Below, piece after piece: positions 25,369-34,201 of a DNA stretch of 64,000 nucleotides (positions are counted from its first letter, which is position 1; every line of letters starts with the position of its first letter). The translations under genes were made by a program, and so were the position numbers. This DNA comes from Pontibacter korlensis. Lineage in GTDB: Bacteria > Bacteroidota > Bacteroidia > Cytophagales > Hymenobacteraceae. The stretch covers positions 2,020,501 through 2,084,500 of the forward strand of contig NZ_CP009621.1 of assembly GCF_000973725.1 (NCBI RefSeq), given 5' to 3'. The notes below the pieces were generated by a model, which saw nothing but the letters and a program-made list of their open reading frames with translations, had not been told where the DNA came from and searched no databases.

Positions 25369-27840
25369 ATGAGTAAATTATTAATGGCAGTGGTAGCCTT
25401 TATGTTGCCATTGCAACTGTTGGCGCAGCACACCCTGAACGGGCGCGTGATCAATGCAGCCACAGGAGAGGGTTTAGCCGGCGCTACAGTAGTGTTGGAA
25501 GGCTCCAGTGTAGGTACCGCCACCGGTAACGGCGGGTCTTTTTCTTTTCAGGATTTGCCGGCAGGCAGCTACAATCTAAAAGTAACTTATCTTGGCTTTG
25601 CACAGCAGCAGGTAAACCTAAGCTTGCCGCAGAATGCACCGGTGCAGGTAGCACTGCGACCGCAGGCACTGCAAGCAAATGAGGTGATTGTGCAGGCGAC
25701 GCGTGCCGACGAGAGAACCGGTACAACCTTTACCAACGTAACACGGCAGGAGATTGAGGAACGCAACTTCGGTCAGGACCTGCCTTACCTGTTGGAGCAG
25801 GTGCCTTCGGTGGTGGTAAACTCTGATGCAGGCGCAGGCGTGGGCTACACCGGCATCCGCATACGTGGCTCCGATATTACGCGCATCAATGTTACGGTGA
25901 ATGGTATCCCTGTAAATGACTCCGAAAGCCACGGCACTTTCTTTGTCAATATGCCAGACCTGGCTTCTTCGGTGGAGGATATTCAGGTGCAGCGTGGGGT
26001 TGGTACTTCTACCAACGGTGCCGGAGCCTTTGGCGCAAGTATAAACATCCAGACGCAGCAAGTACGACGCGAAGCCTACGCCGAAACTGATAACAGCTAT
26101 GGCTCTTTTGATACCTGGAAGAACAACGTACGCTTCGGTACAGGCCTTATCAATGGGAAGTTTGCTTTTGATGGCCGCCTGTCACGCATCAAATCTGATG
26201 GGTACATCGACCGTGCTTCCTCAGATCTTAGATCTTTCTACTTTTCGGGTGGGTACTACGGAGATCAAACCTCGCTGAAGTTTATTACCTTCTCTGGTCA
26301 GGAGAAAACCTATCAGGCATGGTATGGAACACCGGAGGCACTGGTGTATGGCAACAGGCAGGATCTGCAGGACTATATTGACCGTAACGGTATAGAAGGT
26401 AGCGACCGTGAGAACCTGCTTAGCTCTGGCCGAACCTACAACTACTACACCTACGACAACGAGACTGACAATTACCAGCAGGACCACTACCAGCTGCATC
26501 TCTCGCATGATTTTATGCCGGCGCTTAGCTTCTCCGGAGCCCTACACTACACCTATGGCCGTGGCTATTATGAGCAGTTCCGTGCAGAGGATGACCTGGC
26601 AGATTATGGCTTGCCAAATGTAGAGATTGGGGGCGAAACAATAGAAACCTCCGACATCATCCGCCGCCGCTGGCTCGACAACGACTTCTACGGTGTTACT
26701 TATGCCTTACAGTATAATCCGAACCAGCGCCTAAACGCTACTCTTGGTGGTGCCTGGAACAGGTATACTGGCGCTCACTTTGGCGAGGTTATCTGGGCTC
26801 GCTATGCCTCTACCTCCAACATTCGCGACAGGTATTATGAGAACGATGCGGATAAAACCGACTTTAACATATTTGCCAAGGCTAGCTACAGCCTGACTGA
26901 TAAACTAAGTGTGTTTGGCGACCTTCAGTTGCGTACCATCCAGTACGAGTTTTTAGGATTTGACAACGATGGTAAAAACATTACGCAGGACGCCAGCTAT
27001 ACTTTCTGGAACCCGAAAGCAGGTATAACTTATGCTCCTGCACCAGAGCACCAGCTCTATGCTTCGTTTGCTGTTGGTAACCGTGAGCCAGTGCGCGACG
27101 ACTTTACCGAGTCTACCCCAACAAGCCGTCCTAAGCACGAAACACTGCGCAACGTGGAAGCCGGATACCGGGGTCTGTTTGGCGTTGGTGAGTTATTTGG
27201 ACAAACCCTTGCAGCAGATGTGGAGGCAAACCTCTACTACATGAACTACAAAAACCAACTGGTTTTAACAGGACAGATCAACGATGTAGGCGCCTATACC
27301 CGCACGAACATAGACAAGAGCTACCGCCAGGGCATAGAGTTAGCCGGAGCGTTGCGCCTTGGCACACGTGCCAGCCTGCGTAGCAATATTGCCTACAGCC
27401 AGAACAGAATAAAGGGTTTTAGCGAATTCCTGGATGACTACGCCAATGGCGACCAAGTACGCTATGACTATAATGAAACGGCTATTGCCTTCTCGCCTGA
27501 TTTTATAACAAGCAGCCAGCTAGAGGTGGAGGTGCTGAAAGGCCTTCGCGCTGCCTTCATCTATAAGACAGTAGGTAAGCAGTACCTCGACAATACTGAA
27601 AACGAAGATCGTATTATTCCGGCTTACGAGGTGGGAGATGTACGCCTGCGTTATACTGTCAATATCAGCAATGTGCTGAAGGAGCTGGAGCTAGGTCTGT
27701 TGGTGAACAATGTGTTCAACGAGCGATATGCAGCCAACGGTTATACTTACAGCTATCTTTATGGAGACCAGTATACCGAGAACTTCTATTATCCTCAGGC
27801 TACACGCAATTTTCTGTTATCTGTAGGTCTTAAGTTTTAA
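25369..27840 (+). CDS. TonB-dependent outer-membrane receptor, probable thiamin transporter
   Basis: Outer-membrane receptor of 823 residues from the ATG at 25369, which opens a clean signal peptide (MSKLLMAVVAFMLPLQLLAQ). An in-frame ATG at 25339 is less likely. Domains in order are a carboxypeptidase-like regulatory domain (about 20-100), a plug (about 110-230) with GTTFTNVTRQEIEERNFGQDLPYLL and GIRIRGSDITRINVTVNGIPVND, and a barrel ending FLLSVGLKF. The TPP riboswitch places it with the thiamin-regulated receptors (OMR1) described in Bacteroidetes, so the substrate is inferred to be thiamin or a derivative. A standard terminator follows. Confidence 0.93.
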   Translation: MSKLLMAVVAFMLPLQLLAQHTLNGRVINAATGEGLAGATVVLEGSSVGTATGNGGSFSFQDLPAGSYNLKVTYLGFAQQQVNLSLPQNAPVQVALRPQALQANEVIVQATRADERTGTTFTNVTRQEIEERNFGQDLPYLLEQVPSVVVNSDAGAGVGYTGIRIRGSDITRINVTVNGIPVNDSESHGTFFVNMPDLASSVEDIQVQRGVGTSTNGAGAFGASINIQTQQVRREAYAETDNSYGSFDTWKNNVRFGTGLINGKFAFDGRLSRIKSDGYIDRASSDLRSFYFSGGYYGDQTSLKFITFSGQEKTYQAWYGTPEALVYGNRQDLQDYIDRNGIEGSDRENLLSSGRTYNYYTYDNETDNYQQDHYQLHLSHDFMPALSFSGALHYTYGRGYYEQFRAEDDLADYGLPNVEIGGETIETSDIIRRRWLDNDFYGVTYALQYNPNQRLNATLGGAWNRYTGAHFGEVIWARYASTSNIRDRYYENDADKTDFNIFAKASYSLTDKLSVFGDLQLRTIQYEFLGFDNDGKNITQDASYTFWNPKAGITYAPAPEHQLYASFAVGNREPVRDDFTESTPTSRPKHETLRNVEAGYRGLFGVGELFGQTLAADVEANLYYMNYKNQLVLTGQINDVGAYTRTNIDKSYRQGIELAGALRLGTRASLRSNIAYSQNRIKGFSEFLDDYANGDQVRYDYNETAIAFSPDFITSSQLEVEVLKGLRAAFIYKTVGKQYLDNTENEDRIIPAYEVGDVRLRYTVNISNVLKELELGLLVNNVFNERYAANGYTYSYLYGDQYTENFYYPQATRNFLLSVGLKF

Positions 27841-27859
27841 GTGTAAGCTAAAGCTATTA

Positions 27860-27891
27860 AAAAGCCCTGCCAGTTTTGGTGGGGCTTTTTT
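27860..27891 (+). terminator. Terminator of the TonB-receptor gene
   Basis: AAAAGCCC pairs with GGGGCTTTT around a small interrupted loop, followed by a T-run ending at 27891. It lies 20 bp past the stop. Confidence 0.8.
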
Positions 27892-28094
27892 GTGAGCTAG
27901 GTAAGAGGATAGGCGGGGCTATACTGCTGTTACTGGCGGAGATCTCGGTTTATGCCATTGAGGAATAGAAGTATAAGTATGTCCAAGAATGAAACAGTTC
28001 TGTTCATACTTAAATCCTCCTAATCCTGATTCAGGTTATGCTTAAAATTTTAACTTTGCGTATTACCCTTTCTCTTAACCCTTAAAGCAAAACT

Positions 28095-29273
28095 ATGGCC
28101 TACGAATCATCTGGTGCGCCGGATTACTATAACATCGACGACCTGTTAACCGAAGAGCACAAGCTTATACGGCAGACCATGCGCGACTTTGTGAAGCGCG
28201 AGATTTCTCCAAGTGTTGAACAGTGGGCACAGGATGCTCATTTCCCATCAGAAATAGTAAAGAAGTTTGGGGATGTAGGTGCTTTTGGCCCAACTATACC
28301 AACAGAGTATGGTGGCGGTGGCCTCGATTATATCAGCTACGGCATCATTATGCAGGAGATAGAGCGTGGCGATTCTGGTATGCGTTCTACGGCCTCGGTG
28401 CAAGGCTCTTTGGTGATGTACCCTATTTACAAGTATGGTTCAGAGGAGCAGCGCAAAAAATACTTGCCTAAGCTTGCAAGCGGCGAGTGGCTAGGTTGCT
28501 TTGGGCTTACAGAACCTGATTTTGGCTCTAACCCGGGTGGCATGGCTACTAATATAAAAGACATGGGCGACCATTACCTGCTTAACGGCGCTAAGATGTG
28601 GATCTCTAACTCTCCAGAGTGCCAGGTAGCGGTAGTGTGGGCAAAGAATGAGGAAGGCCGCATCAAGGGCCTGATCGTGGAACGCGGCATGGAAGGTTTC
28701 TCTACCCCGGAGATTCACAACAAATGGAGCTTACGCGCCAGCTGTACCGGAGAACTGGTGTTTGATAACGTGAAGGTGCCAAAAGAAAACCTGCTGCCAA
28801 ACATCGATGGTTTGAAAGGACCGCTTGGCTGTCTGGACTCTGCCCGTTACGGTATTTCTTGGGGAGCCATTGGTGCCGCTATCGACTGTTACGAGTCGGC
28901 CAGGAAGTATAGTGTGGAGCGTATCCAGTTTGATAAGCCTATTGGTGCTTTCCAGCTCACACAGAAGAAGCTGGCTGAGATGCTGACCGAGATTACGAAA
29001 GCGCAGTTGTTGGCCTGGCGCCTAGGCACCTTGATGAACGAGGGCAAAGCAACCACGCAGCAAATTTCTATGGCCAAGCGCAACAACGTGGACATGGCCC
29101 TGCACATTGCTCGTGAGGCACGCCAGATTCATGGTGGTATGGGTATCACAGGCGAGTACCCGATCATGCGCCACATGATGAACCTGGAGTCCGTGATTAC
29201 CTATGAGGGTACAAACGACATTCACCTGCTGATAACAGGTGCGGATATTACGGGAATCCCAGCTTTTAAATAG
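28095..29273 (+). CDS. Acyl-CoA dehydrogenase, glutaryl-CoA dehydrogenase-like
   Basis: Flavoprotein dehydrogenase of 392 residues that oxidises an acyl-CoA and passes electrons to ETF. The FAD-binding segments CFGLTEPDFGSNPGGM and WISNSPECQVAVVWAK are intact. The C-terminal TYEGTNDIHLLITGADITGIPAF is close to the glutaryl-CoA dehydrogenase signature and holds the catalytic Glu. Glutaryl-CoA to crotonyl-CoA, in lysine/tryptophan breakdown, is the best guess. A -7 element TAACTTTG lies at 28051-28058, so it is probably its own transcription unit. Confidence 0.9.
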   Translation: MAYESSGAPDYYNIDDLLTEEHKLIRQTMRDFVKREISPSVEQWAQDAHFPSEIVKKFGDVGAFGPTIPTEYGGGGLDYISYGIIMQEIERGDSGMRSTASVQGSLVMYPIYKYGSEEQRKKYLPKLASGEWLGCFGLTEPDFGSNPGGMATNIKDMGDHYLLNGAKMWISNSPECQVAVVWAKNEEGRIKGLIVERGMEGFSTPEIHNKWSLRASCTGELVFDNVKVPKENLLPNIDGLKGPLGCLDSARYGISWGAIGAAIDCYESARKYSVERIQFDKPIGAFQLTQKKLAEMLTEITKAQLLAWRLGTLMNEGKATTQQISMAKRNNVDMALHIAREARQIHGGMGITGEYPIMRHMMNLESVITYEGTNDIHLLITGADITGIPAFK

Positions 29274-29306
29274 TCTCCCTAAGACTAAGAGAGAGCGATA
29301 AAGTAT

Positions 29307-29336
29307 AAAGGGCAGCTGCGTGAGTGGCTGCCCTTT
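29307..29336 (+). terminator. Terminator-like hairpin after the acyl-CoA dehydrogenase
   Basis: AAAGGGCAGC (29307-29316) and GCTGCCCTTT (29327-29336) form a 10-bp perfect stem. The following T-run is short, so terminator strength is uncertain. Confidence 0.6.
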
Positions 29337-29604
29337 GCTGTTTTCGTAGACTCTCGCGATTTGCTTAGCTCCCGCGGGAGCCCGGCTAGTTGCCGTTCGC
29401 ATTTTCTATAAATATTTTGCCTGTAGTTGTAATAAATTGTAATGTCTCTGCTCTAAGTATTAACTGGCTGTGAAATCAGCTCTAACTCATCACCCTTAAC
29501 AGACTTAATCATGAAGTTTAAACTTTACAATAACACGCCGCTGCCAAGCATACTGCAACACCTAACCTCACCATGCTACTCTTCTTTGGAAGCGAAATTT
29601 AAGC
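29337..29604. other. Gap upstream of the sigma-factor gene
   Basis: About 270 bp without a supported gene. An ATG at 29511 opens a 37-codon frame that overlaps the sigma-factor start and has no support. I see a near-match to a -7 box (TATTTTG around 29412) but no full promoter. Confidence 0.4.
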
Positions 29605-30153
29605 ATGTTGCCGATGCACGATAAGGAAAAGTTATTCCAGGAGATCGTGCGGGAGAACCGGGACAGGCTGTATCGTATTTGTCGCGCCTGTATACCCGAC
29701 CACGATGATGCCAACGACCTGTACCAGGAGGTGTTGGTAAAAGTGTGGTTGAACCTGCACACTTTCCGTGGAGATGCAAAACTGAGCACCTGGCTTTATC
29801 GCTTTGCCTTGAACACTGCCATACTTCACCGGAAGCAGCGGAGCAAACATGTTACTTTACTACCGCAACATAGTATGGGATTTCCCGATGCAGCTGCCGA
29901 AACAGCTCATAAGCAAGAGCAGGAGGTGCTATTACAACAGCTGCACTACTGCATCAGCTGTCTCGAAAAGCAGGACCGGCTCATTATTTCGCTGGTGCTG
30001 GAGGAGGTGTCTTATAAAGAAATTGCAGAGGTGCTGGGGCTAACGGTAAACTATGTGGGGGTAAAGATAAATCGCATCAAACAGAAGCTGGCAGTGCTCA
30101 TGGAGCAGCAGGTTACCCAGGAGACATTCAAAGAAAGCAGGAACGAACTATGA
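29605..30153 (+). CDS. RNA polymerase sigma-70 family factor (ECF type)
   Basis: Alternative sigma factor of 182 residues. Region 2 (about 20-90) has HDDANDLYQEVLVKVWLNLHTFRGDAKLSTWLYRFALNTA, and region 4 (about 115-165) has LEKQDRLIISLVLEEVSYKEIAEVLGLTVNYVGVKINRIKQKL with its helix-turn-helix. A start at the Met nine bases later (MHDKEKLF) is equally plausible. The stop overlaps the start of the next gene by 4 bp (ATGA), so a membrane-protein partner is co-translated. Confidence 0.93.
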   Translation: MLPMHDKEKLFQEIVRENRDRLYRICRACIPDHDDANDLYQEVLVKVWLNLHTFRGDAKLSTWLYRFALNTAILHRKQRSKHVTLLPQHSMGFPDAAAETAHKQEQEVLLQQLHYCISCLEKQDRLIISLVLEEVSYKEIAEVLGLTVNYVGVKINRIKQKLAVLMEQQVTQETFKESRNEL

Positions 30154-30764
30154 ACTTCGACGACATTCAAAAAAGCTGGCAAACGCAGCAGGCACCTGCT
30201 ACCGAAGGTAGAGTAGGAGGCACGGTAAAAGAATCTAACATACTAAATGATGTTAAGGCACTTCAGCGGAAAGTAATACACACAAACACAGTTGCTACAG
30301 TTGTAATAGGTTTGACTGCGGCAGCTTTTGTTTTCGTGCTTCGACCATTATTAAAACCCAGTACAGTTTGGTATGATATAGGAATAGGCCTCACTCTCAG
30401 TGCTGCCTTCTCTTTAGGTTTGATTCACTGGTTTAAGTCAATGCCATGGAAAAAGCAAGTTAACCTTAGCAGTAAAGCATATGTGGAGCAGGTGCTTAAG
30501 AGTCTTCGCTACTTAAATGCTATCAATAAGAAGCTAACCCCATTCCTTATGGTGGTTATTCTTGCTGGCATTAACCTGATCTACTTCGACATATTCTTGA
30601 ATGAGAGTGCCAAACTACGCCTGGTGATGCATATTCTGCTAAATGCTTTTATGCTTACTGCAGGTATAGCATCTCTTTATTACTCAGAGCGGCATAACGA
30701 CCAGTCCTACGTGCCGATAATAAAGGAACTTGAAGAGCTGCAGCAGAAGTTGGAGGAGATTTAA
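30150..30764 (+). CDS. Four-helix membrane protein coupled to the sigma factor
   Basis: A 204-residue membrane protein with about four transmembrane helices (near 50-68, 78-95, 128-148 and 158-175) and a soluble N-terminal tail. The last 20 residues are a charged helix (IIKELEELQQKLEEI). Its overlap with the sigma gene suggests an anti-sigma or signalling partner, as in other Bacteroidetes pairs. There is no zinc-finger anti-sigma motif, so the role is inferred from position only. It converges on the PLD gene 4 bp away. Confidence 0.7.
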   Translation: MNFDDIQKSWQTQQAPATEGRVGGTVKESNILNDVKALQRKVIHTNTVATVVIGLTAAAFVFVLRPLLKPSTVWYDIGIGLTLSAAFSLGLIHWFKSMPWKKQVNLSSKAYVEQVLKSLRYLNAINKKLTPFLMVVILAGINLIYFDIFLNESAKLRLVMHILLNAFMLTAGIASLYYSERHNDQSYVPIIKELEELQQKLEEI

Positions 30765-30768
30765 AGAC

Positions 30769-31275
30769 TTACTCCTCTTCCTGCCCAAGCTCATCCCTGC
30801 TTTTACCTCCAAAGTTATATGTCATCATGCTTTTCCAAAGTTTGTCGAACTCTTGGCTATAGTCCTGCACAATGCTGAAGTTATCGGTTACGAGTACATT
30901 CTCGTGGTTGTGCATAGCAGCGTTGCGGGTCCAGTTGTAGCTACCAGTAAGCACGCGGGCCTCATCGAAAATAGCAAATTTGTGGTGCATGTGGCTACGC
31001 GCTTTATCAGTCCGAACTTCCAGGCCGTGAGCTGCTAGTTCTCTTATGTCAGAGCCGGCGTCATAGAGCTTATCGTTATCGGTGATGATTTTTATACGTT
31101 TGCCGTGCTTGTAGGCCCGAATAACAGCCTCTGTAATACGGTTGTCACTGATCGTAAATACGCAAATCTTTATACTTTCCTGCGCATCATCTATACATTC
31201 TATAATGGCGTTGAGGCAATCGTCGCCGGGGCTAAAGAAGGCGTGGCTCGTAATTTTTTGCTGGTGAGGATGCAT
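30769..31275 (-). CDS. Single-HKD phospholipase D-like nuclease (Nuc type)
   Basis: Protein of 168 residues with one HKD active site: HHKFAIFD followed by LTGSYNWT. Length and motif spacing match the Nuc/mitochondrial-PLD group, which works as a dimer with one HKD from each subunit and cuts nucleic acid or phosphodiesters. The earlier part (DAQESIKICVFTISDNRITEAVIRAYKHGKRIKIITD) is the usual first half of the fold. There is no signal peptide or membrane helix, so it is probably cytosolic. The substrate is unknown. Confidence 0.88.
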   Translation of the reverse strand: MHPHQQKITSHAFFSPGDDCLNAIIECIDDAQESIKICVFTISDNRITEAVIRAYKHGKRIKIITDNDKLYDAGSDIRELAAHGLEVRTDKARSHMHHKFAIFDEARVLTGSYNWTRNAAMHNHENVLVTDNFSIVQDYSQEFDKLWKSMMTYNFGGKSRDELGQEEE

Positions 31276-31490
31276 ATGTATTCTATTGGCTTGTTTGTAA
31301 GGTACAACAACCGCAATGATAAGTAAACAAACGCTTTAGCGATTGCTAATGATATTAGATTTATGGGGAATAACTATAATAATATTAGCAAAATATCTTA
31401 ACTTCGTAAGTATAAATGGAGCTAAAGAACAGTCGAAACTGTTACCTTTAAGTACAGCAAAAGCTGATTTTATAAAGTATAAAGTATACC

Positions 31491-32534
31491 ATGAGAGAAG
31501 ATTATCTCACCGGCGAAAATGAATATATGACGCCTGCCGAACGCGACATAGACAAGGCGCTCCGACCACTAAGCTTCCGCGATTTTACCGGTCAGGATAA
31601 GGTGGTTGAGAACCTTAAAATATTTGTGTTGGCAGCCAAGCGTCGTGGCGAGGCATTGGACCACGTGCTGCTGCATGGACCTCCGGGCTTGGGTAAGACC
31701 ACACTTTCGCACATTATTGCCTCAGAGCTGGATGCAGGCATCAAAATGACCTCAGGTCCGGTTCTGGACAAGCCTAGCGATTTGGCGGGCTTACTTACTA
31801 ACCTGGAGGCAAACGATGTATTGTTTATTGACGAGATTCACCGCCTGAACCCAGTTGTGGAAGAGTATCTGTACTCGGCTATGGAGGATTACAAGATCGA
31901 TATTATGCTCGATTCTGGTCCGAATGCCCGTTCTGTACAGATTAGTCTGAATCCGTTTACGTTGATTGGCGCTACTACACGCTCAGGCTTACTTACGGCA
32001 CCTCTACGTGCACGTTTCAGCATTAACTCGCGCTTAGAGTACTACGATGCCGCACTTTTAACTTCTATTGTGAAGCGCTCGTCGACGTTACTAGGTGCAC
32101 CTATACATGAGGATGCTGCTTTTGAAATTGCCCGCCGTAGCCGTGGTACACCGCGTATTGCCAACAACCTGCTGCGCCGTACCCGCGACTTTGCCCAGGT
32201 AAAAGGTGATGGTACTATTACGGTAGAGATTGCAAGATTCGCTCTGAACGCGCTGGACGTAGACCAAAACGGCCTTGACGATATGGATAACCGTATCCTG
32301 ATGACCATTATCGATAAGTTTAAAGGTGGTCCGGTAGGTATAACTACTATTGCCACAGCATGCGGCGAAGAGTCAGAAACAATTGAGGAAGTATATGAGC
32401 CGTTCCTGATTCAGGAGGGTTATATAAAGCGTACTGCCCGTGGCCGTGAGGCTACAGAAATGGCTTACCGACACCTGGGCAAGATTCCCCCACAGGAGAT
32501 TGCCTCTGGTGGCTTATTTAACCAGCCAGAATAA
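31491..32534 (+). CDS. ruvB: Holliday junction branch-migration ATPase RuvB
   Basis: Motor that drives Holliday-junction migration with RuvA, 347 residues, normal length. Signatures are [19 protein letters not shown], Walker [10 protein letters not shown], Walker [12 protein letters not shown], sensor 1 [17 protein letters not shown] and the C-terminal winged helix with [20 protein letters not shown] second in-frame Met (MTPAERDID) could also start it. It ends in a strong terminator. Confidence 0.98.
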   Translation: MREDYLTGENEYMTPAERDIDKALRPLSFRDFTGQDKVVENLKIFVLAAKRRGEALDHVLLHGPPGLGKTTLSHIIASELDAGIKMTSGPVLDKPSDLAGLLTNLEANDVLFIDEIHRLNPVVEEYLYSAMEDYKIDIMLDSGPNARSVQISLNPFTLIGATTRSGLLTAPLRARFSINSRLEYYDAALLTSIVKRSSTLLGAPIHEDAAFEIARRSRGTPRIANNLLRRTRDFAQVKGDGTITVEIARFALNALDVDQNGLDDMDNRILMTIIDKFKGGPVGITTIATACGEESETIEEVYEPFLIQEGYIKRTARGREATEMAYRHLGKIPPQEIASGGLFNQPE

Positions 32535-32558
32535 AATAAGCTGTTTGTGATAAAGTGT

Positions 32559-32590
32559 AAAAGGCAGACCAATAGGTCTGCCTTTTTTGT
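32559..32590 (+). terminator. Terminator of ruvB
   Basis: A 12-bp perfect stem (AAAAGGCAGACC at 32559-32570 with its complement at 32575-32586), followed by TTTT-type tail. Confidence 0.9.
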
Positions 32591-32750
32591 TTTGGGCTTC
32601 ACATAGTCTCTGGACGCGGCTAGATCTATAACAGCCATCAGCAGCAAGTTTGGGTTATACTTTCCTAAAATCACTAAATCTCTCTAAAACCTCTCGTTGG
32701 ATTTATTTTGCCTTACTTTTGTTGTGCAAAGTATAGCAACCAAGTATAAA

Positions 32751-33695
32751 TTGAGTAAAGAAAAGTATACATACCTGATCAAGAAGAAGGCGAAGGAGCT
32801 GGGCTTTATGTTCTGCGGCATCTCTAAAGCAGAGTTTCTGGAGGAGGAGGCGCCAAGGCTGGAGCGATGGCTGAACCAGAACATGCATGGGCAGATGCGC
32901 TACATGGAGAACCACTTCGATAAACGCCTGGACCCGCGCCTGCTTGTGGACGGAGCCAAGTCGGTAGTGTCGCTGCTACTCAATTATTATCCTGATAAAG
33001 AAAACCAGCAGCAAGAGGAGGATACTTACAAGATATCCAAATATGCCTATGGCACCGATTACCACTTTGTGATAAAGGATAAGCTGAAAACGCTTCTAAA
33101 CTATATCAACGAGGAGATTGGGGAGGTGGGGGGCCGTTGCTTTGTAGACTCAGCCCCCGTAATGGATAAAGCCTGGGCCAAAAAAGGAGGCTTAGGCTGG
33201 GTTGGTAAGAACTCAAACCTGATAACACCACAGGTAGGTAGTTTCTACTTTATTGCTGAGCTCATCATAGATCTTGAGCTGGAGTATGACGGGCCTATAA
33301 AAGACTACTGCGGCTCTTGTACCCGCTGCCTGGATGCCTGCCCAACAGGTGCTATTACAGAACCTTACGTGGTGGATGGTAGCAAGTGCATTTCTTACTT
33401 TACCATAGAGCTAAAGGACCAGCTGCCACAGGAAATGAACGGCAAGTTCGGGAATTGGGTATTCGGCTGCGATATTTGCCAGGATGTGTGTCCCTGGAAC
33501 CGCTTCAGCAAACCACATAACGAACCAGCCTTTTCAGCGCACCCGCAGCTAAAGGAACTAAAAACCCGCGATTGGCAGGAATTGACACACGAAGTCTTCT
33601 CGCAGCTGTTCAAAAAATCAGCTGTGAAGCGCACCGGCTATAATGGCCTGATGCGCAACATTAGCTTTGTGCAAGACAACCCGGAAGAAGAATAA
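32751..33695 (+). CDS. queG: Epoxyqueuosine reductase
   Basis: Reduces epoxyqueuosine to queuosine in tRNA, using cobalamin and two [4Fe-4S] clusters. The clusters are marked by [16 protein letters not shown] and by [13 protein letters not shown] near the C-terminus; [11 protein letters not shown] and [13 protein letters not shown] are also family motifs. I choose the TTG at 32751 (314 residues). It puts the GF-x3-GI motif about 19 residues in, as in other QueG proteins. The in-frame ATG at 32697 lies upstream of a -7 box (TACTTTTG, 32714-32721) and would add non-conserved residues. Cobalamin dependence is family knowledge. Confidence 0.93.
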   Translation: MSKEKYTYLIKKKAKELGFMFCGISKAEFLEEEAPRLERWLNQNMHGQMRYMENHFDKRLDPRLLVDGAKSVVSLLLNYYPDKENQQQEEDTYKISKYAYGTDYHFVIKDKLKTLLNYINEEIGEVGGRCFVDSAPVMDKAWAKKGGLGWVGKNSNLITPQVGSFYFIAELIIDLELEYDGPIKDYCGSCTRCLDACPTGAITEPYVVDGSKCISYFTIELKDQLPQEMNGKFGNWVFGCDICQDVCPWNRFSKPHNEPAFSAHPQLKELKTRDWQELTHEVFSQLFKKSAVKRTGYNGLMRNISFVQDNPEEE

Positions 33696-33697
33696 AT

Positions 33698-33889
33698 TTA
33701 AAATTGGTGCTTTAGGAAAACACGGTTAAGGATGATCAGGTAGACACCTGAGAATTGGTTATAGCACCATTGCTTTAGCTGCTCGATTTCCTCTTTCACG
33801 AGTACTTTGAAAGCCTTGCGTAACTCCTTTTCAAACAGCATCTTGTCGAAGCTAACCTTCAGTAAGATGGTTTTAACGTATTCCAGCAT
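33698..33889 (-). CDS. Small conserved Bacteroidetes-type protein
   Basis: A 63-residue basic, leucine-rich protein. It starts MLEYVKTILLKVSFDKMLFEKELRKAF and has a second amphipathic stretch (EEIEQLKQWCYNQF). It resembles small uncharacterised proteins that I recall as widespread in Bacteroidetes; that is recollection, not a search. Function is unknown. It sits 2 bp from the queG stop on the opposite strand. Confidence 0.7.
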   Translation of the reverse strand: MLEYVKTILLKVSFDKMLFEKELRKAFKVLVKEEIEQLKQWCYNQFSGVYLIILNRVFLKHQF

Positions 33890-34201
33890 TTTATAAAAAG
33901 TAAGCAGATATATTGTAATCTGCTCATATATACGATTGCAGCCTGATTTGGTGACGCCTTCCCGTTATATTTATACTATAAATTAGAATTTAAATTAAAT
34001 TTATTTAGAAAGTATAAAGTATAATAAGGTGTGGTGATTGTTTTTTTACATGGGGAACAGTAGGTGAGAAAGAAGAGGTGCAGCTAAAGCAACAGATACC
34101 TTGCAAGCCCTTGCTATAACACCGTGCTACATGCCGAAAAAATATTAAATTTGTCTGTTGTACCTCAGTAGGATAGCCGCAGCATCAGAGCGGCCTGAAC
34201 T
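33890..34201. other. AT-rich gap upstream of batD
   Basis: A 312-bp AT-rich gap between divergent genes. It holds a small hairpin (AGCAGAT 33903-33909 with ATCTGCT 33918-33924) next to the small gene's start, two tandem AAGTATA repeats near 34011-34021, and a -7 element TAAATTTG at 34146-34153 for batD. No gene is visible. Confidence 0.6.

Noticed and set aside
28223..28471. 82-codon frame inside the acyl-CoA dehydrogenase gene
   Set aside because: It is an out-of-frame shadow of a well-supported gene.
29511..29624. 37-codon frame overlapping the sigma-factor start
   Set aside because: It overlaps the sigma gene out of frame and has no recognisable motif. A leader peptide cannot be excluded but nothing supports it.
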